Below are positions 18,192 through 27,216 of a DNA stretch of 64,000 nt, piece by piece. Both the position numbers and the translations under genes were made by a program. The notes beneath the pieces were generated by a model. The model did not search any database, was not told the DNA's origin, and saw only the letters and a list, made by a program, of their open reading frames with translations. Position 1 is the first letter of the stretch; each line of letters starts with the position of its first letter. The stretch is from JBFWNG01 sp050251195 (GTDB lineage: Bacteria > Bdellovibrionota_B > Oligoflexia > Oligoflexales > Oligoflexaceae), in NCBI GenBank assembly GCA_050251195.1, contig JBFWNG010000004.1, forward strand, positions 1-64,000, written 5' to 3'.

Positions 18192-20000
18192 CTAATCTTC
18201 GTCAATTTTCAGAATGGCCAAGAACGCCTTCTGTGGGATTTCCACCTTGCCAATAGACTTCATTCGCTTTTTGCCCTCTTTTTGCTTTTCGAGGAGTTTG
18301 CGTTTACGCGAGATGTCGCCGCCGTAGCACTTGGCGGTAACGTCTTTACGCATCGCAGAAATGCTCTCGCGTGCGACTATCTTGCTACCAATAGCGGCTT
18401 GAAGTGCAATTTGGAACATTTGGCGCGGAAGGATGTCCTTCAGTTTCTTGCAAAGAGACCGGCCGCGGAAAGCGGCGTTGCTTCGGTGAACGATGCTGGC
18501 AAGGGCGTCAACAGGCTCACCGTTTACAAGAATGTCTAGCTTAACGAGATCGCCTTCTCGATAATCGAGAAGTTCGTAATCCATCGACGCATAACCGCGA
18601 GAAAGACTCTTCAGCTTATCGTGAAAGTCGAAAATAATCTCGTTCATGGGGACTTCATAGGTGATCTTCGCGCGGGTCTGCGAAGTATACTCGAGGTTCC
18701 TTTGTATTCCGCGCTTTTCCGTCAAAAGAGCGAGAATGGCACCAATGAATTCCTCGGGAGCATGTATCGTCACGTGAAGGTACGGTTCTTCAATTTTCTC
18801 TATTTTAGTGGTGTCAGGAAGTTTGGACGGGTTCTCAATGCGCAACACTTCTTGCGAGTTTGTCAGGGTGACCTTGTACACAACTGTGGGCGCGGTGAAA
18901 ATGAGATCCAAATTGTATTCGCGCTCAAGCCGCTCTTGGATGACGTCCATGTGGAGTAGTCCGAGAAAGCCGACTCGATATCCAAACCCCAAGGCGTTCG
19001 AACTTTCAGGTTCCGTGGTGAGCGACGAGTCGTTAAGACATAGTTTCTCCAACGAATCCTTCAGCGCCTGATAATCTGACGCATCGATTGGGAAAATCCC
19101 TCCGAAAACCATCTGCTTGGCTTTTTGGAAGCCAGCTATGGGTTCTGAGGCGGGGTTTTCGGCCAATGTTATCGTGTCACCCACCTGTGTGTCGGACACA
19201 GTCTTGATCGAAGCCGAGACAATCCCTACCATGCCGCAGGATAATATCGGCACGTCGACGGCTTTCGGCGACAGAATCGCGGTTTTCTGCACTTCAAACA
19301 CCTTGCCGGTGGACATCATCATGACTTTTTGTCCCGGTTTAACCGAACCCTGCATTACCCGGATAAGCGATATCGCCCCTAGGTACGAGTCAAACCAGCT
19401 GTCAAATATCAAGGCTCGTAAAGGCCCATTTGTGTTTGGTTCGGGAGGCGGAATCTTTTGCACAATGCTTTCCAGCAAGTCACCGATGCCAATGCCCGTC
19501 TTCGCACTCACGCAAACAGCATCCGTGGCCTCGATAGCGAGCTCGTCTTCAATTTGAAGCATGACCCCCTCAGGATCGGCGCTGGGAAGGTCGATCTTGT
19601 TAATAACCGGAATAATCGCGAGATCGCTTTGCGTGGCTAAATGCACGTTGGCAACAGTCTGCGCTTCTACGCCCTGAGACGCGTCCACGACGAGCAGCGT
19701 GCCCTCGCAGGCCGCAAGACTCCGAGAAACCTCATAGCTAAAGTCCACGTGGCCAGGGGTGTCAATAAGGTTGAGAAGATAGACCTGACCGTCTTTAGCT
19801 TTATACCGCATCGCTGCGGTCTGCGCCTTGATAGTGATTCCGCGTTCCCGCTCCAGCTCCATGCTGTCGAGCAGCTGTTGTTTCATTTCTCGTAGCGTCA
19901 CGGTCCCCGTGGTTTCGATCAATCGGTCCGCAAGAGTGGATTTGCCGTGATCGATGTGGGCGATTATGCAAAAGTTTCGAATATTTTTTGTGTTTTCCAT
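18192..20000 (-). CDS. lepA: Elongation factor 4 (LepA)
   Basis: Ribosome-associated GTPase of 602 residues, the normal family length. G motifs: AHIDHGKS (G1), the RERGITIKAQ switch region, DTPGHVDF (G3), NKIDLP (G4) and a SAKTG motif (G5). EF-G-like domains follow and the LepA-specific C-terminal domain ends with SRKRKLLEKQKEGKKRMK. It acts on stalled or mis-translocated ribosomes at the inner face of the membrane and during initiation (family knowledge). ATG has TAGG upstream. The 63 bases separating it from the divergent lipoprotein gene at 20064 carry no clear promoter. Confidence 0.98.
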   Translation of the reverse strand: MENTKNIRNFCIIAHIDHGKSTLADRLIETTGTVTLREMKQQLLDSMELERERGITIKAQTAAMRYKAKDGQVYLLNLIDTPGHVDFSYEVSRSLAACEGTLLVVDASQGVEAQTVANVHLATQSDLAIIPVINKIDLPSADPEGVMLQIEDELAIEATDAVCVSAKTGIGIGDLLESIVQKIPPPEPNTNGPLRALIFDSWFDSYLGAISLIRVMQGSVKPGQKVMMMSTGKVFEVQKTAILSPKAVDVPILSCGMVGIVSASIKTVSDTQVGDTITLAENPASEPIAGFQKAKQMVFGGIFPIDASDYQALKDSLEKLCLNDSSLTTEPESSNALGFGYRVGFLGLLHMDVIQERLEREYNLDLIFTAPTVVYKVTLTNSQEVLRIENPSKLPDTTKIEKIEEPYLHVTIHAPEEFIGAILALLTEKRGIQRNLEYTSQTRAKITYEVPMNEIIFDFHDKLKSLSRGYASMDYELLDYREGDLVKLDILVNGEPVDALASIVHRSNAAFRGRSLCKKLKDILPRQMFQIALQAAIGSKIVARESISAMRKDVTAKCYGGDISRKRKLLEKQKEGKKRMKSIGKVEIPQKAFLAILKIDED

Positions 20001-20063
20001 AAAACCTAAAATGGGCAGGCTACAGTTTGTGCCATTTGTTGCCGAAATGCCTCAATGTGAGGT

Positions 20064-20468
20064 GTGAGGATGCCAGAATTACTGAGAAAAGGCCATCAAG
20101 ATATGACCGGGACTGAAGGGCCCCTTCTGAAGGCGTGTCTCATCTGTCTCCTAGTTGCAGGTCTTTCAGGGTGCTCCTCAATTGCGGCTGGTCAAAAAGA
20201 GGAAACGTATTTGACGGTGGGAAATACTGTTAATAATCCCGAACCCTTACCCAATATGACGGAGATCTGGCTTGTTCAAGGCGCCGATACCGAGGTATCT
20301 CGGACGCTTGCCTACAGGGGCTGGGATTATAACCACGACGGTCGAATCGATATGTTAGAGAAAACAAGCTCAACAGGAGAAGTAACGGACCGGTTCTTCG
20401 ACTACGATTTCGACGGCAAGATCGACGGCGAAGCAGAATCGGCAATAACTGCTAACCATAATCCATAA
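20064..20468 (+). CDS. Small lipoprotein with EF-hand-like calcium loops
   Basis: 134 residues from a GTG at 20064; a second possible start is ATG at 20103. The signal peptide ends in lipobox LSGC. The mature part contains DYNHDGRIDMLE, which places Asp, Asn, Asp, Asp and Glu at EF-hand positions 1, 3, 5, 9 and 12. A second, less perfect loop, DYDFDGKIDGE, follows 24 residues later. A short calcium-binding envelope lipoprotein is likely; partner unknown. The next gene follows after 66 bases in the same direction. Confidence 0.75.
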   Translation: MRMPELLRKGHQDMTGTEGPLLKACLICLLVAGLSGCSSIAAGQKEETYLTVGNTVNNPEPLPNMTEIWLVQGADTEVSRTLAYRGWDYNHDGRIDMLEKTSSTGEVTDRFFDYDFDGKIDGEAESAITANHNP

Positions 20469-20534
20469 CATCTTCTGTGTATTTTTCTTCCCGCAAGATA
20501 TAATTTATCCAAGTAAAGAATCAAGGAAGCGCCC

Positions 20535-21119
20535 ATGGTCCGACAATTTATGCTGGTAGCTATGCTGCTGTGGTTAGGTGTAGGTTCAAGTGCTCACTCC
20601 GAGCCCGATACGTCCCGCACCCTTGTTCTTATAGGGGTTGTTGGAGAAAGCAAGAAGGGCGACACCGCGCTTGCGGTCATTAAGGACACAAGGAGCGGCA
20701 AGACTCTGTTTGTTAAAGAAGGGGAAATGGTCAAAGGCCTCGGCGTGAAGATCAAGGAAATATCCAGCAAGCAAGTTGTCCTACAACAGAACGGCGTTGA
20801 CCAAATAGTTCGATTCGATGCGGGACAAGGCGGGCGAACATCGCAAGTTGAAGATCGACCTTCCTACGGCCGTTATTCGGTTGAAGACGAGGACGAAGAG
20901 TCGAATACCGGTAAGGTTACCTATCCCGGACCTCCCGACAAAAGAAACCGAGGGCGAGCATACCCCATTAACAGGGTTTCAAGAAATGTTTGGAGAGACG
21001 CTGATGACGATGACGACGATAGCGCTGATGACGATATCGACATTGACGATGAGGGGGATCCAATCCCAACTTATAACGGCAGAGATCCCGATAGCGATTC
21101 CGAAATGGCGCGCTGGTAG
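20535..21119 (+). CDS. Exported protein with GspC/PilP-like domain and acidic tail
   Basis: 194 residues with a signal peptide (about 1-23). Residues 28-95 (TLVLIGVVGE, ALAVIKDTRSGKT, VKEGEMVKG, VKIKEISSKQVVLQQNG) resemble the homology region of type II secretion protein GspC or of PilP, a small beta domain that docks to the outer-membrane secretin. The remainder is an unstructured, strongly Asp-rich tail. Unlike GspC it has a cleavable signal and no neighbouring secretion genes. A TATAAT at 20499-20504 probably serves as -10 box; GAAGC precedes ATG. It may be an accessory of a distant secretin system (inference). Confidence 0.7.
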   Translation: MVRQFMLVAMLLWLGVGSSAHSEPDTSRTLVLIGVVGESKKGDTALAVIKDTRSGKTLFVKEGEMVKGLGVKIKEISSKQVVLQQNGVDQIVRFDAGQGGRTSQVEDRPSYGRYSVEDEDEESNTGKVTYPGPPDKRNRGRAYPINRVSRNVWRDADDDDDDSADDDIDIDDEGDPIPTYNGRDPDSDSEMARW

Positions 21120-21125
21120 CAAAAA

Positions 21126-21566
21126 TTAGAGCGTTCCAACGTCAGATTTGACGCGGGCGACCTCCCAAAGCTTTTTCTTAGCTCCCCGTGCCTCAGCTTC
21201 AGTCGAAAAAACCCCCGATCTCAAACGAAAGAAGCTTCGACCCTTGTGCTGTAGCGGAGTATAAAAGGCGCTAACGCCTTGTTTCTCGTAATTTTCCAGT
21301 TTCGCCTTCGCCTCATGTTCCTGTTCGGCTATGGCAAGTTCGAGGGTGAAATTCACGTTGAGCGGCGAAGCCAACGAAGAGGCGCGCGACGGCGAAGTTC
21401 CAATTTCCGTGTAAAACACTGCATTTTTAGAAGAATTATGAGCCTTCGTCGTGTTCGACGGGGCATTTTTATTTGCTTCAAAATAGATGAAACCGAAGTA
21501 ACCCGCCACCAGCAGGCCGACAAATCCTAAAAAAATTGAAGTGAGAGATTTCTTGCTGGCGGGCAT
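21126..21566 (-). CDS. SPOR-domain membrane protein
   Basis: 146 residues from the start at 21566, chosen because AAGGGAA precedes it and because the longer frame would overlap the divergent uvrA-like gene. One membrane helix (about 10-29) is followed by a linker and a C-terminal SPOR-like domain (about 70-146; NVNFTLELA, YTPLQHKGRSFFRLRSGVF, AEARGAKKKLWE). SPOR domains bind denuded glycan strands of septal peptidoglycan, so a role in division or envelope maintenance is likely. It converges with the gene ending at 21119. Confidence 0.82.
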   Translation of the reverse strand: MPASKKSLTSIFLGFVGLLVAGYFGFIYFEANKNAPSNTTKAHNSSKNAVFYTEIGTSPSRASSLASPLNVNFTLELAIAEQEHEAKAKLENYEKQGVSAFYTPLQHKGRSFFRLRSGVFSTEAEARGAKKKLWEVARVKSDVGTL

Positions 21567-21659
21567 AGCGTTTCCCTTTTGGTTTCTTGTTTGACTAGTT
21601 TTCCAGGTCATTATACCTAAGTAAAGCCTAGCAAAGAAGTAGCAAACAGGAAACGATTT

Positions 21660-24419
21660 ATGGAATCCCAAAACTTGAACGCCGTCGAACTGGAGGGGGT
21701 TTCAACAAACAATCTTAAGAATATTTCGGCAGTTTTTCCCCTAGAGCGCTGTAGCGTCGTCACGGGGGTCTCCGGCTCTGGAAAGAGTTCGCTCGTTTTC
21801 GATACTTTGTATGGAGAATCTTATCATAGGTATGTTGAAAGTCTCTCCAGTTACGCTCGGCAGTATCTCAAAGCCCTGCCGAGGCCAAAGCTCGCCAAGG
21901 CGAAAAACTTGCCGCCGTCCATTGCGTTGAAGCAATGGAGCGCGCCGTCGAGCGGACGTTCTACGGTCGGCACGTTGACGGAATTGACCGATAGCTTGCG
22001 CGTCATTTTTGCATATTTGAGTCGGGTTCATTGCTACCAATGCGGTTCCGTGGTCAAGAAGTTCTCGGCGCAAACAGTTGCCGCCGACGTCCTTCAACAT
22101 TACCCCGCAGCGTCGCGAATATTGATTCTTGCTCCGCTGTCTCGTTGGCAGAAGATCACTAAAACAGCTCTCGCATCGCAGGTACAAGCGTTCGGATTCT
22201 CTCGTTTTTACCACAACGGGCAGGTTGTCACTCTTGAGGATCTGCCGAAGACAAAAATATCTGAGGCGTCAATCGTCGTTGATAGAATAACCGTTGACCA
22301 AAAAAACGAATCCAGAATTGAGGAATCGCTTTCTCTTGCTTTCAAAGCCGGACGGGGTGAAGTCAAAGTTGTCGGCGACAACAACGAGGAAAAGAAATAC
22401 TACAGCGAGCTTCGGTGCGCCAACTGCGATATTTTCTACAAACCTCCGACAATTGGTCTGCTCAACTTCAACCATCCCGAGGGCGCATGCCCCGAATGCC
22501 AAGGGTTTGGTAGTGTCGCTGAAATCGATCCGACGCAGATATTTCCAGATCTCGCGATGTCCATTTCCGACAAGAGCGTGGCGTGTTGGAACTTTGGCAA
22601 GCACATCAAATACTACACGGCTGCCCGAACGAGTGCCAAAAAACGAGACGAAGGTCTGCTCGAACGTCCGTTTCAAGACTACGGGCAGGCGGACTGGCAG
22701 TGGTTGTGGGACGGGGACAAAACCGGGTCGTTTAAAGGCATCAACGGTTATTTCCGTTGGTTGGATACGAAGAAATACAAACCGCATTATCGTATCCATG
22801 CCGCAAAATACCGCAAATATGTCACGTGTCCTGCATGCAAAGGTCAAAGGATCAACAAGTACGGATTGGCATGTCGTATCGCGAATCTCAATATTTCTGA
22901 AGTCGGCGCGCTCCCCATCGAGCGAGTGGAGGAATGGATTCGCAATCATGTCGAAGGATTCGAGTTGTCGAAGTTTACCGAAGGGCGTCAACAAGCGCTG
23001 CAGGAAGCCTTGCAGGAAGTGCAACAAAAGCTCTCATATCTGAAGAAAGTGGGCGTTGAATATATCTCTTTGAATCGGCAGACGCGGACGTTGTCCGGCG
23101 GGGAATTTCAGAGAGTAAGTATGGCAAAAACCCTAGGCAGCAATCTCACGGAGACATTGTTCTGCCTCGACGAGCCGACAAGTGGCCTTCACCCCAAGGA
23201 TAGCGAGAATCTTTGGCAAATTATCGACGAGATCAAGCAAAGCGGAAACACTGTTGTCATGGTCGAACATGAACGCGCGATGATTTCCAGGGCTGATCAC
23301 GTCATTGAAATTGGACCTGGCGCCGGTCACGTCGGCGGCCAAGTTGTTTATCAAGGCCCCTCAGCAAACTACGGCAACACCGAAGTGGAATGGAGCCCAG
23401 GACCGGAAAAGAAATTGGACCGGTTCCTCAAGTTGACCCATTGTCGCGTACACAATCTTAAGGACATAGAGGTTGCCATCCCGGTTGGCGCGCTGACGGG
23501 CGTGTGCGGTGTGAGCGGCAGTGGAAAAACAAGTTTGGTGCATCATTCCTTGTTTCCACTGGTGAAAGACGCACTGAATAAAGGCGCAAGCGTCAAGGCT
23601 CCGATAAGCGAGAGGGGTAAGCTCGTACTAGGCAAGGGCGCCGCGTTTTCCGACGCTTTGATTATGAGTCAAGGGTCCATGGGAAAATCTTCGCGCTCCA
23701 ACATCGCCACGTATCTTGGGATCTACTCCGAGATTCGAAATCTCTTAGCCGCAACGCCTTTGGCTAAAGCCAAGCGGCTGACGCCGAGCCATTTTAGTTT
23801 CAATGTTGTCGGCGGTCGCTGCGAGATATGCAAAGGTCTAGGTTACGTCATCGAAGATTTGTCTTTCCTAGGCGATCTGCCCGTGACCTGCTCGGGGTGC
23901 CAAGGGTTGCGCTTTACGGACGACGTCCTTGCGGTAACTTACCGCGGGAAGAACCTCATCCAAATCCTCTCTCTCACCGTGAGCGAGGCGCGTGAGCTTT
24001 TCTTTGATCGACCGCAAATAGCTGAGGTTCTCGACCACGTTTTGGCCCTCGGGGTCGGCTACATATCGTTAGGACAAGCGGCAAGCGACTTCTCAGGAGG
24101 CGAAGCCCAACGGATTAAGATTCTAAGTTTATTAGGAAAAATAGGGAAGGCGACCGAGAAATATCTTTTGGTATTTGACGAGCCATCGACCGGCTTAAGC
24201 GATACGGACGTCAAGGTCCTGGTTGAGACGCTGAGGACTCTATGCGATCGCGGGCACACTGTGGTTGTTATTGAACACCATGTTGGTGTATTGAAATCTG
24301 CGAATTGGTTGATAGAATTGGGACCAGGCTCGGGGGAAAAGGGCGGGGACCTCGTGTTTCAAGGTAAGGTCGGGGACCTCAAAAAGGTTCCGAATTCGCC
24401 GACTTCAAGGTTTCTATAA
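21660..24419 (+). CDS. UvrA-family ATPase, divergent (excinuclease subunit A or paralogue)
   Basis: 919 residues, close to the usual 940. Two ABC halves are present. Walker A boxes: GVSGSGKSS (about 36-44) and GVSGSGKTS. Zinc-finger cysteines: CANC, CPEC, CPAC, and CEIC with CSGC in the second half. ABC signatures: LSGGEFQR and FSGGEAQR. Walker B regions: CLDEPTSGLHPKD and VFDEPSTGL. Canonical UvrA reads SPIGRTPRSNPATY where this protein has GSMGKSSRSNIATY, and other signature positions also differ, so this may be a second UvrA-like protein rather than the housekeeping repair subunit. No uvrB or uvrC is nearby. It starts a tight plus-strand row with panB and dnaJ. Confidence 0.93.
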   Translation: MESQNLNAVELEGVSTNNLKNISAVFPLERCSVVTGVSGSGKSSLVFDTLYGESYHRYVESLSSYARQYLKALPRPKLAKAKNLPPSIALKQWSAPSSGRSTVGTLTELTDSLRVIFAYLSRVHCYQCGSVVKKFSAQTVAADVLQHYPAASRILILAPLSRWQKITKTALASQVQAFGFSRFYHNGQVVTLEDLPKTKISEASIVVDRITVDQKNESRIEESLSLAFKAGRGEVKVVGDNNEEKKYYSELRCANCDIFYKPPTIGLLNFNHPEGACPECQGFGSVAEIDPTQIFPDLAMSISDKSVACWNFGKHIKYYTAARTSAKKRDEGLLERPFQDYGQADWQWLWDGDKTGSFKGINGYFRWLDTKKYKPHYRIHAAKYRKYVTCPACKGQRINKYGLACRIANLNISEVGALPIERVEEWIRNHVEGFELSKFTEGRQQALQEALQEVQQKLSYLKKVGVEYISLNRQTRTLSGGEFQRVSMAKTLGSNLTETLFCLDEPTSGLHPKDSENLWQIIDEIKQSGNTVVMVEHERAMISRADHVIEIGPGAGHVGGQVVYQGPSANYGNTEVEWSPGPEKKLDRFLKLTHCRVHNLKDIEVAIPVGALTGVCGVSGSGKTSLVHHSLFPLVKDALNKGASVKAPISERGKLVLGKGAAFSDALIMSQGSMGKSSRSNIATYLGIYSEIRNLLAATPLAKAKRLTPSHFSFNVVGGRCEICKGLGYVIEDLSFLGDLPVTCSGCQGLRFTDDVLAVTYRGKNLIQILSLTVSEARELFFDRPQIAEVLDHVLALGVGYISLGQAASDFSGGEAQRIKILSLLGKIGKATEKYLLVFDEPSTGLSDTDVKVLVETLRTLCDRGHTVVVIEHHVGVLKSANWLIELGPGSGEKGGDLVFQGKVGDLKKVPNSPTSRFL

Positions 24420-24431
24420 GAAGGGAATAAT

Positions 24432-25256
24432 ATGAGCTCTCACAGTCAGGTCAAAAGAACGACCTTAGATTCAATTGTCCGCAAGAAGAAAGCTGGGGAA
24501 AAAATCGTCATGGTCACCTGCTATGACGCCGCGTTTGGCAGAATTGTCAACGAAACCTCGGTCGACCTGGTCCTTGTGGGCGATAGTCTCGGCAACGTGA
24601 TTCTGGGCCACGAGAACACGATACCGGTGACAGTCAACGATATCATTCACCATACAAAAGCAGTGACGCGCACCGTGAAAAGACCGCTTGTGATCGCCGA
24701 TATGCCGTTTTTTAGCTACCACGTTTCGAAGGAACAGGCCTTGGAAAACGCAAGCCGAATCATGCAGGAATCGGGTTGCCAAGCCGTGAAGCTCGAAGGT
24801 GGGGAAGCGATAGCAAAAACTGTCGAAGCGCTTTCATCGTGCGGTATTCCCGTTATGGGGCACCTGGGATTAACACCCCAGAGCCTGCATCAATTGTCGG
24901 GCTACAAAGTTCAGGGCAAAACCGACGAGGCGGCTCGGTTGATGATCAAAGAAGCAAAACGGCTTCAAGACGCCGGGGCGTTTTCTCTTGTTCTTGAGCT
25001 TATTCCTGCAGAACTTGCGCGACAGATAACAGCGGAGCTGTCTATCCCGACCATTGGAATTGGAGCGGGTTCAGATGTTGACGGTCAGGTGCTTGTGTTG
25101 CATGACCTCTTGGGATTTGATACAACGTTCAAACCAAAATTTCTCAAGCACTATGCCAATATTGGCGAGGCTGTGCACAAGGCGTTAGAGCAATACGCCG
25201 GCGAAGTGCGGGAGAGAAAGTTCCCTGAGCGGGAACATAGTTTTTACGTGGACTAA
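24432..25256 (+). CDS. panB: 3-methyl-2-oxobutanoate hydroxymethyltransferase
   Basis: 274-residue cytoplasmic enzyme that makes ketopantoate from 2-oxoisovalerate and methylene-tetrahydrofolate, the first committed step of pantothenate and CoA synthesis. Family motifs: VTCYDAAFGRI, LVLVGDSLGNVILGH (metal-binding Asp), PLVIADMPFFSY, VKLEGG, GHLGLTPQS and PTIGIGAG. Length is normal. AAGGG precedes ATG. It lies 12 bases after the uvrA-like gene and 9 bases before dnaJ, so all three are probably one transcript. No panC or panD is seen here. Confidence 0.97.
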   Translation: MSSHSQVKRTTLDSIVRKKKAGEKIVMVTCYDAAFGRIVNETSVDLVLVGDSLGNVILGHENTIPVTVNDIIHHTKAVTRTVKRPLVIADMPFFSYHVSKEQALENASRIMQESGCQAVKLEGGEAIAKTVEALSSCGIPVMGHLGLTPQSLHQLSGYKVQGKTDEAARLMIKEAKRLQDAGAFSLVLELIPAELARQITAELSIPTIGIGAGSDVDGQVLVLHDLLGFDTTFKPKFLKHYANIGEAVHKALEQYAGEVRERKFPEREHSFYVD

Positions 25257-25265
25257 AGGAAATAA

Positions 25266-26363
25266 ATGCGGAAACGAGACTATTACGAAGTCCTTGAGGT
25301 CGTTCAGACCGCATCGGCCGACGAGATAAAGAAATCCTACCGAAAACTTGCGATGAAGTATCATCCGGATCGCAACCAATCCCCGGATGCTGAAGATAAG
25401 TTCAAAGAGGCTTCGGAAGCTTACGAAGTTCTTGCCGACGCCGACAAGCGCCGCATATACGACCAATATGGCCATGAGGGGTTGTCAGGACAGGGGTTCT
25501 CCGGGTTTTCAAACGTCAACGACATCTTTTCGAGTTTTGGGTCTATATTCGAAGAATTCTTCGGGTTCTCAGCCGGCGGCGGCACCCGACCTCGGAAGGG
25601 CGCGGACCTAAAGTACGAGTTGGTTCTCGAATTTGAAGAGGCAATTTTCGGCGTCGAGAAAAACATCGAATATCAACGCAGCAAGAAGTGCGGTCATTGC
25701 AACGGGACACGGGTGAAACCTGGGTCCAAAAAGTCTCAGTGCGGCACGTGCGGCGGACGAGGACAGGTTCGCAGAGATCAGGGATTCTTTTCCGTTGCGG
25801 TTACCTGCCCGACGTGTCGCGGCGAAGGTTATGAGATCAAAGAATATTGCCCCGAATGTCGAGGAAAGGGCGCGGTTCTAGAGGATAAGAAGGTTAACGT
25901 CAAAATTCCTCCCGGAGTTGACGACGGCGTTCGCCTCCGTGTCGGAGGCGAAGGTGAAGCGGGAGATCTCGGAGGACCGTCAGGTGACCTCTACGTCTTC
26001 ATACAAGTCAAAGAAGACGAGCGATTCATTCGTGATGGCAACGACATCATATACCGAAAGAAAATCGGCATGGTTTCGGCTGCACTAGGGTGCGAGGTTG
26101 AGGTCCCCTACCTACGCGGGGAAAAACGTGGGATCAAGGTTCAGCCCGGTACCCAATACGGGGAGAAGGTCGTGCTTGCGGGTGAGGGCATACCAAGCCT
26201 TCGCGGAGTCGGCCGCGGCGATTTCATCGTCGAGTTCGAGATTGTCGTTCCCAAGAAGCTCAACAAGGATCAAAAAACCGCTCTGCAAAAGTTCGCGGAC
26301 CTTACCAACGAGGAATATACCGAAGGTTCGACGGGTTTTTTTCATAAGCTATTTCGGGATTAA
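25266..26363 (+). CDS. dnaJ: Chaperone protein DnaJ
   Basis: Hsp40 co-chaperone of 365 residues. The J domain (1-70) has the HPD motif in KYHPDRN. A Gly/Phe-rich region (about 75-115) precedes four CxxCxG zinc motifs (CGHCNG, CGTCGG, CPTCRG, CPECRG; about 140-205) and two client-binding beta domains with a C-terminal dimer segment. It stimulates DnaK ATPase and delivers unfolded protein. AAAGGA precedes ATG. No dnaK or grpE is adjacent; the operon partners are panB and the UvrA-like gene, an unusual setting. A long palindrome follows the stop codon. Confidence 0.97.
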   Translation: MRKRDYYEVLEVVQTASADEIKKSYRKLAMKYHPDRNQSPDAEDKFKEASEAYEVLADADKRRIYDQYGHEGLSGQGFSGFSNVNDIFSSFGSIFEEFFGFSAGGGTRPRKGADLKYELVLEFEEAIFGVEKNIEYQRSKKCGHCNGTRVKPGSKKSQCGTCGGRGQVRRDQGFFSVAVTCPTCRGEGYEIKEYCPECRGKGAVLEDKKVNVKIPPGVDDGVRLRVGGEGEAGDLGGPSGDLYVFIQVKEDERFIRDGNDIIYRKKIGMVSAALGCEVEVPYLRGEKRGIKVQPGTQYGEKVVLAGEGIPSLRGVGRGDFIVEFEIVVPKKLNKDQKTALQKFADLTNEEYTEGSTGFFHKLFRD

Positions 26364-26371
26364 ATCCATTC

Positions 26372-26447
26372 TTTCCGTGTTTCCCTACTTCCGCGCCTCC
26401 GCGTTCAGATTTGATCGCGGAGGCGCGGAAGTAGGGAAACGCGGAAG
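26372..26447. repeat. Dispersed palindrome, copy 1 (perfect 24-bp arms)
   Basis: Arms 26380-26403 and 26416-26439 are perfectly complementary over 24 bp around a 12-base loop, and pairing continues imperfectly outward. Sequence such as TTCCGCG and GGAAACGC is shared with copies at 35787 and 61252. The element lies between convergent genes and could act as a transcription stop for both sides. Confidence 0.88.
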
Positions 26448-26479
26448 TTCTGAAACGCGGAAAATTTCGAAGGCTAGTC

Positions 26480-27172
26480 TTAAAACGGCTTCGCCAGCAA
26501 CTTAGGATGAATCGCCTGCGCATCCGTCAGGTCGAAAATATAAAGCGACTTGCTCGGGTACTTATATTTTTTCCAGGTGAGCGTTTCGGTAAAATTTTCT
26601 AGCTTATCCCGTTTCACGTTAGGCAGGTTCTTTACTTTGTCGATTAAATCGTTGCTCAAGAACAGATGCGCCAAGCCTTCGTTGAACTTATACGTCATAC
26701 AAAGAACGTTGAAAAACTTGCGATCAATTTTACAATTCTGGCAGAATTTCCACTGATGTCGCTGCAGGTTTTGGGTTTTGTTGTTTTCCTGGCAGGTGGC
26801 GCAAAACTCAGTGACCCGGAAGTTCTTGGTGACGAGATACTTCAGACCGAGTTTCTTTCTAAGATTGATGTTATTGACGATGTGAAAAAACAGCTCATTC
26901 TTCAGATCAAACAGGCGTCGCTTTTCTTCGAGATCCTCAGATCTTCGGGCATGGCTCGTCAAAATCAGAGCGAGGAAATAATGATAGACCGTGAGGCGCT
27001 CTTCCGGCTGGGTATTGGCCAAGTGTTCTAGCAATAGCTGATATTTCTTAAAGAACGGGTGCAGAGCCTTGTCCTTGATTTGCCCAAGCAGAAGGTCCCC
27101 GGCCATCTTCAGATGGGCGGTACCGAGGGGTATCTTTACCTTATTCTTATTTGTAGCGTCTGTGTCTTGCAT
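26480..27172 (-). CDS. Uncharacterised zinc-ribbon protein
   Basis: 230 residues, no signal peptide or membrane helix. The chain is helical and Lys-rich, with a treble-clef or ribbon-like region (about 125-165) formed by CATC and, 19 residues later, CQNC. Ten residues further lies FNVLCMTYKFNEGL. I do not recognise the family. The gene follows lolC/E after 44 bases on the same strand and may be the last gene of the ruvC-hemB-lolC/E transcript. A nucleic-acid or protein-binding role would fit the zinc ribbon but is not shown. Confidence 0.78.
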   Translation of the reverse strand: MQDTDATNKNKVKIPLGTAHLKMAGDLLLGQIKDKALHPFFKKYQLLLEHLANTQPEERLTVYHYFLALILTSHARRSEDLEEKRRLFDLKNELFFHIVNNINLRKKLGLKYLVTKNFRVTEFCATCQENNKTQNLQRHQWKFCQNCKIDRKFFNVLCMTYKFNEGLAHLFLSNDLIDKVKNLPNVKRDKLENFTETLTWKKYKYPSKSLYIFDLTDAQAIHPKLLAKPF

Positions 27173-27216
27173 TGCTTTCTATAATATAACGAAATTAGTA
27201 AAAAATAATGGAAAAA

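Noticed and set aside
20001..20063. Possible sigma-54 site TGGCAC before lepA
   Set aside because: The GC of the -12 element is one base too far, and lepA is a housekeeping gene; no consensus TTGC follows.
22269..23043. Long open frames on both strands inside the UvrA-like gene
   Set aside because: They are shadows of a coding region with clear UvrA motifs; none has a ribosome site or a sensible protein composition.
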